DNA from: Setaria digitata
Taxonomy: Eukaryota; Nematoda; Chromadorea; Rhabditida; Setariidae
Length of the DNA stretch: 64,000 bases
Assembly: GCA_003640385.1 (NCBI GenBank)
Contig: RCAB01000023.1
Coordinates: forward strand, 270,609-334,608
Direction of reading: 5' to 3'
Positions 24,291-39,400 of this stretch are shown here, in pieces; position 1 is the stretch's first letter; every line of letters begins with the position of its first letter. The notes under the pieces were generated by a model. It saw only the letters and a list, made by a program, of their open reading frames with translations. It ran no database searches and was not told where the DNA came from. The position numbers and the translations under genes were made by a program.

Positions 24291-27200
24291 TCAGTGGGGA
24301 AAATAAATCTCACCGTTGTCAACATGAGGAAGTACATGCCCAGCATCTTCATCTTCTGTTAAGCCCTCATCGCGAAAACTGAAATACTGAATTCTGACTA
24401 ACCAGAAGCGAAAAACTGTCAATAAATCCGAACTCCGCAGACTTGAAAAGTTAAAAAGGACTAATTCCAAATTTAAATGCAGTAATGAAAAGTCTAAAAA
24501 TCAGACACATAAGAAGATTAAATGTTTTCAAGTGCAAATTCAACACACTAACTTAGCACACATTAGATCAGTCTAAAATAATAGTTTAAGCAATCCAAAC
24601 GCTTCATTTCATTTTTTCACGTAAAATAGCGCACAAACAAAATCAGCGATATAAATAAACAATATTTCTTCAGTCAAGAAATACTCTACCTTTCGCCACC
24701 ATCTGAGCTTTCTTCATCCGAAAAGTCAACGCCGGTTTTGTCGACTTCTTCAAGCGGATTTACCGTTATATTCATCCCGCTATCATCCCATTCCATTGTT
24801 CCTTCCTATAAAATAATCGTTTGAATGCTTGGTTAGTACGAGTGCAAGAATGAAGACTTAAAAGGGGTCAAAACCAAACTTACAACGTTGCGTCGATTAC
24901 GTCTTCGTCTGGAGGGAAGTGGAGTGTCACGCATTTTTAGTACTCCGATCATTAGCAAAACTAGAAGGAAGCCAACGCATAAAACAACGACAACAGCAAC
25001 TGCACCTCCTAAAAATTCTCTTTCCGTAAAGTTCAAACTAGCAGAAAAAAAAGAAACGAAGGTTCTACCTGTCCAATTACAGGTGTTCTCTAGTTGAATA
25101 CTGTCATGTCCTACCTGCGATAGCACCTTGTACGTCGTACCCGTGATGTGACATCAATGCCTTCGGCCGTGGCAAATCCATTTCCAGTAAATTTTGCAAT
25201 CGATTTCCACCAATTCGATCGAATGCCGGCTCTACTTGTACTTCGTCATCATCATCCAGAATTTGGGTAGTTGGTTTGTCGGTTACTTGCACCGGTGTAT
25301 TGATATTCATCTAAATTTCACCAAACTCTTTATCATAAATTTTAATTTGTTTTTATCTAGACAAAGGAATAATCTGAATAATCTGAAGTGAAATGAAATG
25401 ATAAACATGATAATTGAACTAAGCTGAAGGCTTTCTAAAAACTCCAATTTAAATGTGAGTTTATGTATAAACATATAAAGCTATCACTGATGAATGTAGC
25501 TTTTAAATTCTTCTTCCACTTTTTTCTCATTTTTCATTTTAAATACTCTTCATCAAACTATATCCCTATTTTGCAATATCTTTTTACACATTTCTACATT
25601 GAAAACATTTCTTTCAAGAGTGTAGAAGAAAGATGAAAGATTGAGGAGAGAGAAATTATTCTTAGAGAAAGAACATTGTAGCCAAGTAAATGAGTAATGT
25701 CGAGGAAAATTATTCAGATTATTCGATTTGACTTTTCTACTGCAAAATTCAACCGGTCTCTGCTTTTTTGAAAAGTTAGATTTTCATTAGAAATCTGTGG
25801 AAAAATGTCACTTCAATACAAAGTGTGATGAATGCAAAGACTATTCAACTTAAGGGAATATTAAGGTAAAGCGCTTATGACTAAGAGATAAACCCCATTT
25901 GCATTTCTCTGTATAAAGTTGCAAGTCAGGAAGGGAAGGTTTTTTATCACTTTTTCTTATTCCATCCTATCCTGGGAAAGATTTCCGTGGGCATGAAATG
26001 TCTAAAAAATGGGAATGATGAAGGAGCTGAATATCATCATACTTGACAAAAATTCTAGTCTAGAAGAAAGATGTAGCTCTGGAAAACCCTTTCCTTAAAT
26101 GATTTCCAAAAATTCAATACATTTGTTCATTTCTGTTAACGCTCGACTTGTTCACACCTTAATGCTTTTATATGCAAATAAATGCTTTCTTCGATATCGT
26201 ATCTTTAGAAATTGGGATGAAAAAGATTCTTAATTGTTGCCATTTCTTTGGGACATAGCAGTTTCTGGCGCTTATTGCTTCCATTCTAATACTTCAGCCA
26301 ATTCCAGGTGGAATAAGTCTTACCGTAACGAGGAATTCATTACTAAGAATTTGGCCGTCATTCATTGCACATTGCACGGTGTAGATTCTTCTTGAATATG
26401 AATCAGCTCGAGTATTGAAATAGTGAATTTTCGATAGAATCTCCCGATAACCTTTGACCTTCTCTTTACCTTTTAATAGAATTCCCTGAAAGATTGCACC
26501 TTAATCTTTTTTCGTAAGTGAATTCCTCATTTCTTCAAGTTGCTTAAATTATTAGATCACTAAAACAGAATCCTGAAACTCATTGCATTTTAAAAGGCCT
26601 ACGTTACTTATGAGCAAATATTTACATTTTATTTCAACTGCAATATCTACAATAGACTTTGATGATTTCGAGAAGGGGATTAGGATAATTATAAAATCAA
26701 TAATCAAATTATTTCCTTTTTTCAGCTTATTTTTCGTAATGCAGCCTAGTAAATTGCTCTGAAACATGGATTGAAATAGAGTTTATAACTAACTTGTTTA
26801 TCATGTTCAAAGTCAATTCGAAGCGCAGCAATTAACGATGCCGGAGATGAGAAGTATTCGAGATCCATATCTCGTGACGGTTTCAAATGTACCTTACACC
26901 AGTCAAGTTCTGATGTGCTGGTTCGCTCAACTTCTTCTGGAAGGAAATATACATTTAATTTAATTGAGTAATTACTTTTCCTCTTTTTCTGTCTCTTTGA
27001 CCTTAAAAGGCTGTAGTCTGGTTTTGGTGATCCCTCGTCTCTGGAATGTTAAGGTTGTTGTTGCTGTTTGGGGATTACTTAACAGTAGTGCAATTGCATT
27101 TCGCACTTGGCTAAATATCATTTTCACGAATGAGCTTCAAGCCTGTACTTTTCCCTCTCTACACTCAATTCTATTTTATGCGCCGAAACATAAAGTTTAC

Positions 27201-30200
27201 TACTGTGATTAATGAAAAGCAGTCCTACCAAATAAATCGAGTTATTTGAATTTTAATAAATTTGAAGAAATGTCAAGTTGTATAAAAAGTCGGACAAAAC
27301 GAATATGAGGAAATTATTCATCTTAGAGGATCATTTGTTGCTTTCCTTGTTGTTTCAAAAAAAGAAGTAACACCGAAAACTTAGTTGTGACGTCCTCTTT
27401 ATCTATTTCCTCTTTCATAATGATAATCATCATCAACATCATTATCACCTTCCTTCCTCTTGACTCTTTTCAATATTTGTTAACATTTTATCATGTTATG
27501 AATTTTTTAGAATTTTCCTTCAAATTAGACGCATGAACTTAACTTAGACAATTTATATGTATTCTAAAAAAATATATGTATATTTGTACTAGCTTCATGC
27601 TTCCTTATTAGCTCATTTTACAAATAATTGCATTGAAGTGAAAAAAAAGGGGATAAGAGACAATCAATATGAACTAGATGCTTAGATGAGAGTAGAATTT
27701 ATGATGAATCCATTTTCAATTCAATTAGCTTTTTGCTAGTGTGAAAGTAATGACGAACTTGTGATGGCATCTGTTGGAGTATATAGCAAACTAGAAATTC
27801 ATAAAAAAGAAATTCACTGTGCTAAGCAGCAAACCACAGATGTTACTACCGAACAGAATGAGACAAATGATGTCAGAAGCTTTCGAAAAAGCTAAAAGCG
27901 AAACTTACCTCCATTGACATTTTGTGTTACAGTAATTTTTATTTCAGGAAGCATCGGAGCACCCGTTTTCACGAGATGTTGATCACTGTCCACAATTGAC
28001 AATCCACTAATTGAAATTACAGGCTCAGCTTCTCGCTGGACAAATATGAAGCCTTTAGAAGGATTAAGACTAAGCTGAAAAGGAGCCATAATTATGAGTA
28101 AAAATCTCGATAAAAAAGTAACTGAGGAACTAGAATTTTGAATGATTTCACCTTAAGGTAAAGTTCATTGAGCATTAAAAACATCCTTTACGAAAGAAAA
28201 TGTCAAACAAACCGTCTTTCCACCAACGCATAAGACGGTCGTATTAATGAAAAAAGTTCGATGTCCAGGTGTCGGTGCATTCTTCGTGTTTGTATAGGTA
28301 ACTCGTTGAAGCAGCAGTGACAGATCTTCGGCAGTATTTGCTTTTAATGAGAAAGTTGACGAATCAGCGGCAAAGATTGCAGTCTGTGAAAAAAAAAAAA
28401 GAGTGGTGGAATTTATTAGGAAATGTTGATTTCAAGTTTAAACTCGAGATGGGGTTTTTCTTCAACAAGAAATAAATTTATCGTGACCACGAAGTATCAT
28501 TTCAATTAAAATTTAGCTTAATTGAACACAAACCTCTCCAGGTACCAGCTGATCGACAGCATTGAATTCCAGCTTCTCCTTGCATTGATGAGAACACTGC
28601 AGAGCTTGTGGTTGTTCAAGTTTATTTGGCAAGTAATAAATTGAGGCCAGATGACCTTTGAAAAATTGTGACATTATACGATTACGACCATGCCAGCATG
28701 CCCCAACAACTAGGCGAGTTTTCTATAAAAGGCACCTTACGTATTCAACAAAAAGAGACTTAGATACAGAAGGTATAACAAGCAGATTACATGAAACTTA
28801 AGAATTATCACTTGGAAATGTCTAACCGCATCTTTAATACGATGTAAAGGCCAGTCATCCAGAATTTCCGGATTTTCTCTCGTTGGGATAAATTTACGAC
28901 CGTCGATGTATAAATCAACCTGAATATTTTTGGTAAATACAAGAGAAGAGTGTGAGTAACACTGAAATAGGACAGTGTAATGACTGAAAAATTTAGTTGT
29001 TCTCAATTCTTCTCAACCAGATTTGATCAATTGATTAACTCTCATCAAACATCCGATTAATAACCGTGTCAACAGATGCAAATAGGATGGAATAGGAATG
29101 CCAGCGGTTATCGCAAACTTCCGGAATGCTCCACCGCCATTCCGCAGCACGGAATGCAGCTTCGGCGTTGCTCTCTCGACGCATCAACATCTCCAACTTA
29201 CAGTGACGAGTATAAATTGCAAAATGATGACGATTCATGTCTAAAATTAGACCGCAATAGAAGACGTATGTCGGAAAATGTACTGAAATTACCTTTCACC
29301 TGGTAGCACTAGCTTCTAGGAATTGAAAGTTTCTCTTTGAACTGTAAATCTAACTGACATCTAGTTATCGTGCTCATTATCATCGCTTGCTCATTCAATT
29401 TACTCTGTTAGTCTTCAGCTGTTAGCCTATTTAATAAAGTATGGAATATTTTCCGAAAGAATGATAAAAAATAATCACTGATATAATCGCTTTCACATAG
29501 GACTGTTTGTTTGGCGGACTGCTCTTCCTTGCTTCCACGGGCGTGCTTCATTGAAAAGGTCAGCGTGAACTTCAGTGGGATGACGCCATTCACTTTTTCT
29601 TGCGGAACAATCATCGCAATCGTCTTCCCATCAAACGCGTATTTATCCGTCATCACACTGTTTCCGGCTGCACCATTATCAGTAGCGGTAAATAGAGTAA
29701 TTGTTGATTCATCCATTCCGCACCTGGAGGGAATGGAGGGTAGCTTCATGATAGGAAGATGGAAGTAGCACAGAAAAGTTAACCCCTTCCGTCTTATTTA
29801 AGAAACAGAAACTTACTTGTTTTGTACAGCTTCCGGAACGAAATCATCGCGGTCACATCCATTTATTAAATGGTCAGTTTGCAATGTTAGGGCACTTTTC
29901 ACACTCTCTAAAGTACAAGATTCTGCTTCTGCACAGGTAACAACATGGGCATCCGGCATAATCCGTACGCTTCCGGATCCAGGCATGTAATTTATTCTTT
30001 CCGGGACACCGTGAATACCATCTACACAAGCTTCATGAACATTAATGGTGACAAGAGTTGATTTGGACTGTCGCATACCACAATCATGGGCGACAACTGT
30101 CAGAATGTATGATTTGGCTTCAGTGTAGTTCAACGGTCGTATGTTACGTAGAACACCCTGACAGAAAGTAAATATTGCGCAGCAGGTATGAATTCTATTA

Positions 30201-33200
30201 AATTAGCTTCATTTCTCAGTTCATTAACTTAAGCAATGGATTTTATCCGTTATCATACGAAGTGCTACTGGTAGCATAATGGAAGGGAAGGGATGGCATG
30301 TTCCTAGAAGTTCTACTGATTGATGGAATTACAGATCTAAGGTCAAATCGGTAATGGGATAAAATTGAGTTTAGCGACGGATTCAAGCAAAACCTGATCA
30401 TCAATGGCAAAGGGAAATCCATCCAGTGCATTCGTAATCTGATATCTGCAGATCTGTCCATATGGATGTCCACAATCCTTATCAGTTGCTTGCAATCGAG
30501 CTAATTCACTATAAATTTTCCCTGGAATTTAATTGTTTTGAAAAAACTGGACAAGTTTTCAAAAATAATGAATCTATCTAATAATCTATGGAATTAGTCA
30601 ATTCTGAAGAAAACTTCAAAAAATCTGAAGAAAATCCTGAAAAAAAAATTTCAAAACAGTTTCAGTTTATTTGTTTTGTAGATAACCACAATTACCTTCG
30701 TCGATATTGAATGTGTACCATGGGCGTGAAAATACTGGCACGTGATCATTAGTATCTTTCACGGAGATTCGTAATCGTACACTAAAAGACAATTTAATAC
30801 ACATTTTTTTATTAAATATTGCATTGTGAAAGAGGATTTGATTAGGTTATACGGAAGTCATCTGAAGTCCTCTCATCCTGCAAAATCTCTCGACGAATAT
30901 TAGAATGTGACTTCATCGCTCTCTGAATTGGTCTCAATCTAATTAATTGGAATTAAACAAGAATGTTCAGGTAGAAGAAGTGAACTTGTCGGCATGATTT
31001 GATTTGTTTGTAAAATCTGACGATGAGGGTTCATGCAGTAACATTTGAAATATATTTTGTTGCTCTTTTCGAATCAACAAAATCTCATGACTTAATTTAA
31101 TTTCACAAATAACCTCATGAATCACCATCCCTCATGCTTACTTACATCCTTTTCAAAATACTTGTAATTCTAAACAAGGAAAGTTGTCGAAAATGTATTC
31201 AGTTGATCGTCATTTTCTTCCCGAAATTTGCTTTCGTTCTGTTAATTTTGCCTTTAATGGAATGTTAACAAATAACACCAAAGTGAATTGTTTTTCCGCT
31301 CAGAGTGCGTCTGTTTTTCAACACTTACTTTTTTGAAAAAAATTTTTATTTTTAAGGTGTAAAATCGATAAATATATTTTCCTTCATAATCTAACTACTG
31401 AAAAAAAAAAATAAAAGCTTAAGTAAGAAAGCCCAACTAATCATTAGTAAGTCCTCATGACTTCTTAGTTATTTAAGAAAGCAGTTAGCATAATATGTTG
31501 TACTATTCCTACTGAAATCAATTAATTGATATTAGCACTCTCTGATTTGATTAGTTGAACTTTCTCCTTCTGAATCCCTCAAACACAGATCAGCCTTGCT
31601 AATCTGAAAGCGTACCTTTCCGACCTGGCATCATCATCACATCGAATAGCCACTACAGTAAGGAGATACTGTGGGTTGCTACAGTCTAAATGTACACCAT
31701 CCTTGACTCTTACAGTACCCGATCCATCTTTTTCATCGTTTATTTCAACCACAAATGGTACATCTTCGAGACCTTCGATTGTAAGTTCGTATCGGCACAC
31801 TGGGCCTTAAAATTCCTTCATCCAGACAGACTTGAATAAATTATCATGCTAAAATTTTTTCCGAAAATTATATTCCATTCGAATTAATATCCTTTGCTTT
31901 AAAAACCTAATTTGATCACTTCATTGCAATATACGAATAACGTGGTAATGATTGAAGGATGAGAACAAATGTTCTATGAGTTTTAGACTAGTCCAAAAGG
32001 TCATCTGAAGTACTGGCCAAGTAAAAATGAATTTCCTGACAACATGACAATTTCAGTAATTCAATCTATTTTGTCAAATAAGGAAACTTAATTTAAGATC
32101 GGACTTAATGCTAAATTCATTCATTTTTCAACACTTTTTCAATATAGGATAAAAAAAATTTTAAAAATGTCCTTTTCTGTTTTGGAGCAGTGATAATTAA
32201 CGAACCAGTTTCATGAACGATGCCTAATTTGGGAATAACATTAACTATGGTACGATCTTCACGAACAGTACCAACCAGTTCATCTGCGCCGCCAAGATCG
32301 ATTATTGGAACTAAAATAAATAATTCTAGGATATGAATATTGAAAGGAAATGTGATAATTGAGATCATTTTCAATTCGTAACCATCTTCATTGCGTGTTT
32401 CATTATCTCTCATTAATTAAACTTTACTTCACAACCCATATACATAATCACAGTAAGCTGTAGGCATCTGATTTAATATTTCACTTAATTTACTTGAAAC
32501 ATGGAAGCCTCTGAAGTAAATCTTTCATCTAGTAGTCTAATCAATCGCTGAAATTAGTTTTGCTATCTTGTCGAAGACATGGCAACAAAAATGTTCATCT
32601 GAATTCTTTCCGAACGAAAAATTTAAATTCAGATTTACTAAGTTAAATTTCTTGAGCTCATTTGGGCCTTGCTTACTCCTGAAATCATCTTGAAGCATCA
32701 AACAAAATCAAACTTGATATATATTTCAAAGTAGTGAAAAAATTCGGAAGATTTAAGACCAACCCACATAGCAACTTTTCTTTCGTCAAATTATTGTTAG
32801 GAAATTCAGCGGGTATGCTTAAAATCATTTCAAGAACTTACTTTTTTTCTAAATTGAAATTTTTTCAAGTGAAAGTTTTAAATCAGTAGTGCTAATGAAG
32901 AGTGATATGATGATAATTTTACGTGTGTTTCACCACTTTCTCAATTTCAACTTATATTTTACTAAAAAAAAGCTTAAGAGGTTCAAAAAGGTTCAAAAAG
33001 AACTGAATTCGAAAGCACTGGCGAGAAGAAAAATATTCAGCACCGCCAATTGAATTCTCACTTACAAAACTTTCAATGATAGGCTTGTTTTGTAAAGAGG
33101 AAAAAAGTGCGAAAGGCCTTTTCTCGCTAAAGACACAGTCATTCAGACAGTTAACATTTGTGCTACAAAAATTTTAATGCAATTAAAAGAAACATTTAAT

Positions 33201-33478
33201 ATTGGAGTGAATTTAAATGAAAACAACAAACATCCCTCTTGCTTCGTAGATTTCAAAAATCTGTGATATTCGCTTTTTAAATTGGCTCAATCTTTTCAAG
33301 ACATTGGACATTTTAAAAACAAGAAGTATCTGAATGAAGGATTTTATGAATTGCTGCATTTCAAATGAATTGAATGCTCACCGCGATGCCGATGTGATGA
33401 AGTAGCAGAAACGAAGATTGCTCCAAGCAAAATCTGAAGTACCAATCTTGCAATAGGACAAAACTCTTTCGGTGGCAT
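24291..33478 (-). CDS. casy-1: Calsyntenin (cadherin-LamG type I membrane protein)
   Basis: Eighteen exons: 33478-33382, 32310-32206, 31805-31616, 30781-30696, 30521-30394, 30157-29817, 29723-29479, 29240-29065, 28919-28812, 28722-28534, 28383-28213, 28074-27909, 26936-26794, 26485-26324, 25310-25115, 25008-24884, 24805-24690, 24378-24291. They total 2832 bases, 943 residues, with phases closing. Order: signal peptide (1-30), two cadherin repeats (about 35-245, with the linker DTNDHVPVF), a LamG-like segment (about 320-500, including MNRHHFAIYTRHCKLEML and VVGACWHGRNRIMSQFF), a calsyntenin-specific region ending in RRIYTVQCAMNDGQILSNEF, one membrane helix (about 834-858) and an acidic cytoplasmic tail. 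The tail has the kinesin-light-chain-type motif MEWDDSGMNITVNP. Calsyntenins act in neurons as postsynaptic adhesion and axonal cargo-adaptor proteins, and in C. elegans CASY-1 is needed for learning. Basic residues (SRRRRNRRN) follow the helix, giving the expected topology. Only the exact extent of the first exon is unverified. Confidence 0.95.
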
Positions 33479-36400
33479 TGTTAAATTAGCCAGGAAGTGT
33501 TTGTCTGGTGAAACCCTCTTGTCTCTTGTCCCTCTGCCTAAAAATCACTGCACTTAATGGCAATTGTAAGGTGTTGTTGCAAATCACGAAAATACGCTCT
33601 TCACAATTATTTGTTAATTTTAATCTCCCTTTGAATCCTGACATTGGAAATATATTTCAAACTATGTGTATAACTGGAACTCGCATGAAAAGGCCCTCTC
33701 AGTACGAATGCATGACTAATTAAGAAATAAATTAAGGGTGTTCTAGGAATATTCTCAATCTAAAAGCGTTTTTTGGTTAGGTGAAGTTCGGCAAACGTCT
33801 CGGTCTTAAGAGGAAAAGGAATAATATATTGCAAGAGGGAGAAGAGGACGCATAGAGCCTAAAGTAAATGCATTTAGGGAATCTATCTGCTTCAATGCTT
33901 TCATGGAATGTTGCGATATTAAAAAATGTTGTTGAATTTAAGCTGAAGGAGAAAATTCGGCAGAACTTCTTGGAATAAGAATGAGACACAAACTGTTGCA
34001 GTCCCATTTCAGAATATCATCAAGTAACTGTTTTTGGTTTAAATTAATTTTATGCATCAAGGACAAGGAAGGCCTAAAAAGCAAATATGCCCAATGATTA
34101 TAAAGCATACTTGACAGCTATAAATAATAATGAAGATTTTTTGAAGCTGTATTTTTTCAGATGAGAATTAAACTGATAAACTTTTTCAGGACGTTCTTCA
34201 AAAGAGATACCAGTAATTAGAGCGGAAAACAGAATTAATGAATGCAATCTATCACATTTTCTGACTTTTTTCATTTGTTAACTGCTAATAAAGACTGTCC
34301 ATCTTCCGCTTCTGCAAAACAGACAGGAAGCAAGAAGGAGAACGTGAAGCACGTGGAATCTGGAATCACTGAAGTGCGAAGATTCTGCATCTAGCACTTC
34401 AGAAAACTCATCCCATTCAGGAGCAGTAGCAGTAGCATTCATTCTCCAAGATGCATCAATCTGCATGATGGAGAAGGAAGACGTAGTCAATGCTGAGTGG
34501 TCGAAAAATCGATCACTTTTACCCTCTCCGACCTGAGCAGATTCATTCTTCTGCGCCACTAAACATCGTTTGTAGATGGAAATCTTTACAGAATCTTCTT
34601 GTCACAGTACGACTTGTCATTGCTCACAAGTCCGTCTTAATTAGGCAAGTAATTAAGCAGCGACAAAATGATGGAGGAGAAAGTGAAGGAAATTCTGTTG
34701 AGATTCTGGTTAAAGCAAGATGGTACGGTGCAGTATTGTGATGCAATGTGCTACTTATAGAAATTTTCATGAAATTATCGTAAGTGTCACACTGACTCCA
34801 ATATGCTCTTTTAAATGCGCTAGTTCTCGGGTCAAGTCAAAAGGTCAGTAGTCTAGCAAGGGATGAGACTGATGAGCAGTCGTTTATTGGACAACGGGAA
34901 TGATAAGGTTCCATCAACTGAAAGGTAAGAGTGGAAGACCGATACCAGTACGGATGACTCGTACTAACACTTCCTCTCAGTATTTGTACGGACAGTGGTC
35001 AGTGTTTTTTTTGAAAGGACACACCTGAACACTTCAGAAAGGTACGCAGCAAAGATAATTTTTTATGATCAGTCCCTTCATTTCCTCGCTTCCTCTCTCT
35101 CTCTCTCTCTCCCTCTACACTAACGATTTCATTTGCTCATTGCAAATAAGGAATGGAACAATTTAAAACTTTTCGAGTTGGACAGGATGAATGAATACAT
35201 CAAAGGGACGACTCAGATAATGGACTGTTTCATTAATTAAAATTTTTTTGAAGTGAGCTGAACACTTCCAACAGATACTTTGGAATAGAATTGACTGAGA
35301 AGAAAAAGAATGGAATGACGGAAAGTTCGTTAGAGAGGTAAAATACAGCATATTGAAAGGAGGCTTTAGCTAAGCTAATGAGGCAGCCCCTCAACGCCAA
35401 TTTTTCATATTGTATAAGATGAAGCTGATAATGACAAGGATAATTATAGTGATAATGATGATGATAATTATAGTGATAATGATGTATTTTTCTGACCATC
35501 TGGTTAGGTATACTACAGTTAACAACAACTTTCGCGCTGTCTACAGTCTAACAAGAAGCTTCATTAGACCAGTTTTAGACGTGTGTAGAATTCAGCGTTT
35601 TTTTAACGGTGTCAGTTGTATCCATTCAATCACATTTAATTTTCCCTAAAGATCCTCGCTATGTCACACAACCTAGACCAGTCATTGTTGGCGTAATAAT
35701 CGACAGAGATGAGGGAACAATTTGATGTTACGTGACTTTACGTGAGTGCAAATTTCCGTCTTCCCTTCTTCATACAAGCAGTACGACAGAGAATAGTAAT
35801 GCAACATTAAAATGTAACACGGAACTAAAAATTATAAAGTTACGTAACATAATATTATTATACACGTTTAATTATAGAATTAAAAATTAGATCGAAACTG
35901 ATCGATTGTTATCACACTCCCTGTTATCATCCACTATCACGCTTTTGAGAGGACTCGAACAATTCCATTCTAAAGAAAAAAAAACCAGTTTTACCAGATT
36001 TTAATTAGTCGACCAGTTTTTACAAATGTTAAAGCAAACTTGAAAATATTAACTAATTTTAACCTACTGCTAGATACCGAGACATTTCAAAAAAAAAAAA
36101 AAAATCTTTGATATCTCTAACATTTTTCGAATTTCCTTGAAAAATTTTAGAGTGGAAACCCCATGAATTAGTAGAATACGCTAGATAGAGTGGTATTAAT
36201 TAGTAGAAATTAATTAGATTATTTCTGTAGATGTAAAATGAAAAGTGGGACTACTAAGGCTCTCTTTGCATGCCATTAGCCTAAATGCTTAATGCTTATG
36301 CATGAACCTGTCATTATAAAGTGAATTCGCGAAAGAATATGAAAGAGAGAATGCAAAGAAGAAATAAATATTAAAAAAAAGAAAAAGCGGTCAGTAGATG

Positions 36401-39400
36401 CGTGAACGTTCAAGAAGTTAAATTACTTAGATTTTAAATAGTTTGCAAAGTGTGTTAAGAATGGATGAGGGTAGACTGAAAAGAGGAGAGGTTAGGAGAA
36501 GTCCAATGTGTTGGATTAGCCTGTTGCGGCATAAACAAACATTGGCTTCAGATCAGATTTAAAAACTATTCAAAAGCTGTTTGAAGCCAACGGCCGGAAG
36601 TAGCGGTGCAAGGCAGCACTGGCCTAGGCCTTCACTGACATGTGAGGATTCTGCTCGAGGCCTTCCTCCACCCATCCCAACAAAAATCAATCTCTATGAA
36701 GTCGTGCGACACTTCAGCCAATTTATCTCATCGGATTACGGTAGTACTACCGCATGTAAAGGACAAGCATCTGAGCTCCTATCACATACAGGTGACATTC
36801 CGTTATTAAGGCTGTTGTCAATGGCCTTAAGAAATGAGCGATAGTACGTAGTTTGATGAGATTCAAAGGATGAGAGTGGTCTTAAGATATGGATCGTTTA
36901 CATAGCCAGAAAGATTCGAGTTGATGAAAAGAGAGAAAGGGATGTAAAGAAAAATTATGAGTAGCATAGGTTAGCTAAAGAAGGGTTTGAACAGAAATGT
37001 CTAGGACATAAAGCACCTAGCATAGCTGAAACGACAGCCAGGGGAACTAATAGACTTGGGATGGAAGTGAAAATTGCACACCAGCCTAGCAATTTGAAGA
37101 ATGAGATAGACTAAAGCTAGCAAGTGGACTAAATGAACAGAGAAGGGCGGAAAAATGGTTTCCAGGTAAAAAACTTATAATTTCTGAACAATTCATTTAC
37201 TCCAAAATATCAAACATCGATTTTTCAGCACTCACACATTAATGGAACTATCATTTCTGTTAACGATCTATCGCGATATGACCGTCGATGAAGAGGACTG
37301 CTAACTGAACCGATGAAGAAATACCCAGCATGTTCTGTCGAGTTCAACCTAATCATCAATCTCAAACTTGTTAGCTTCTTCTCTCTCTTCATTCCCTTTT
37401 AATTTTTGCTGTCATAGAAATTTCCTGGCAATGTTTGCCATAATTTTAAGTTGTCCTTTGAAAAATTGCTCAGCTAATTGAATATATTCAATGAACGATG
37501 GTTTGTAGTTAAATAAATAGTGCAGTGAACAAAAGTAAGCACTTGATAACACTCTTAAGAGGTCGTTTTGCCACTACATACTCAGTGGGAACTGTCTTAA
37601 GTCTAAGAATAAAATAAAGCAATTAGTTTTTCATGCAAATAAACTAATTTCTAAAATTACTGATGTTTGTAAGTGAAAATTTTAAAAGGAGCAAACAAAC
37701 TATAGCTAATAGCCAATCTTTAGAAGCGGTAAAATGATGTCAAATAGTGCTTAGGTCCAAAGAGAGTTATATGGAGTCAAATGAACGTCTGAAAAGTTCA
37801 TCTTTCGAAACCCAGGAAAGAATAATTTTGTAATAAAAACTTGTGTTGTGATCTAGAATTTAATTGCAAAATCCGAAATAACATTTTTCAAAATCCCATA
37901 GACTCATTCGAATTCGAGTTTTTGACTTTTAGTGAGTAATACAATAGTACTGGTTACGAAAACTTTAAAAAAAAAGAGAAAAAATGAAATTTTCATCAAG
38001 GACAACTAATTTCTTGCCTGCAAATTCTTCACTCCAACTTTCAAAATGTGAATGAACTGCAGAAGCAACATAAGCCCACTGTGACACAGAACTCATGCAA
38101 GGTACCTGACCAGGTACAGGAATGACGGGAATGAATGCTACTGATAAATCTCGAGCCCTGTATCTCTCTCAGAGATTGATGCTCATTAATTAAAACTTAA
38201 CTTTTAAATTTAATAAGGCTGAGAACATCTGCATAGGGTAGGTTGATATGATTACAGTGACGACAATTTATAAAAAATGTAAAAAAACGTAAAAGCGGTG
38301 AAATAAGTTTGGAAACTCAGTTAACGTATTTTTCCTTTCTTTTTCCAGTGTTAGAACTCCATAAAAGATAAGTGATATTATTGGATAGATTAATTTGCTG
38401 TATTGAATCGTTCTATTGTAAAGTTCAAAAAAATGAGCCTAGATTATAAATTCAGGGATTCTGTATAAACGAAAAAAGTTTTTTTTTCTTCTTCCGTTAG
38501 AAGAGAGATAATATTTGTGGTACTGAATCAGCAAAAATAAACACAACAGCACTCATACGTACAAATGATCAACTTTTTCTTCAACCTGTTATTTAAAGAA
38601 GGAAAACATTTCTCGTCGAAATTTTTCTTTGCTGCAAACGAAATGTGTTTCCACTGAAAGCATTCTTCGCAACGATCATCATTAATGGCAAGCATAAGTA
38701 ACATTCTGAATTGTCCGAAGAAACAGCGATAGAAGAAGAATATCTTCGCATAAACATTATTAATGTATGAGTTAATGATTCATAACTCTTATCATGTATT
38801 TGTTATCAGCTAATCAAATGATAAAAGTCTTTCATTGTTCAATAATTTCAGGAGAATAAATATGGGAAATTTGATGAAAAAACGATAAGGTCGCAACGGT
38901 TATATTCATTCCTTCTTCAATAATTTCATGCGTAGTGTAGTAGTAATTAGGTTATCAATGCTCTTAGCAAGTGCTATCATTATTCATAACTCTTTCACTG
39001 GCAGTTATTTTCAACTGAAGGCATTGCACTGACTGAAGGACAACTCTGGAATTCTCTGTGGAAAAGTTTTGTTTTGAATTAAAAAAGAAGGCAAATCCAA
39101 CTTAAGACCACAAAATATCTGAAAATTATTCGCTTTATCTCCTCTTACATTTCCATGTTAAAGTGAAATTAGTAAGCAAAATTAATGCGATAGTTCGCAT
39201 ATTTTTTAAAAGTTAAGTGTTTATCAAAACTGAAATAGTCTTTTTATATTTGGGTTTTGAATTGGAAAGTTAAAAAGCAAGAATGCTGCTTGAGTAAAGC
39301 CAGAAGATGGTGTCATGGATAAATCATGTTGTTTTCGTAAAACTATGCTCAAATAAAAATTCCATTTTGAAATTTGTTTGATGGATCGAAGCCAAACAAA

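Noticed and set aside
36581..36844. 87-codon plus frame with a Pro/Gly-rich start, considered as an exon or old mobile element
   Set aside because: I recognise no transposase or reverse-transcriptase motif, no terminal repeats and no partner exon.
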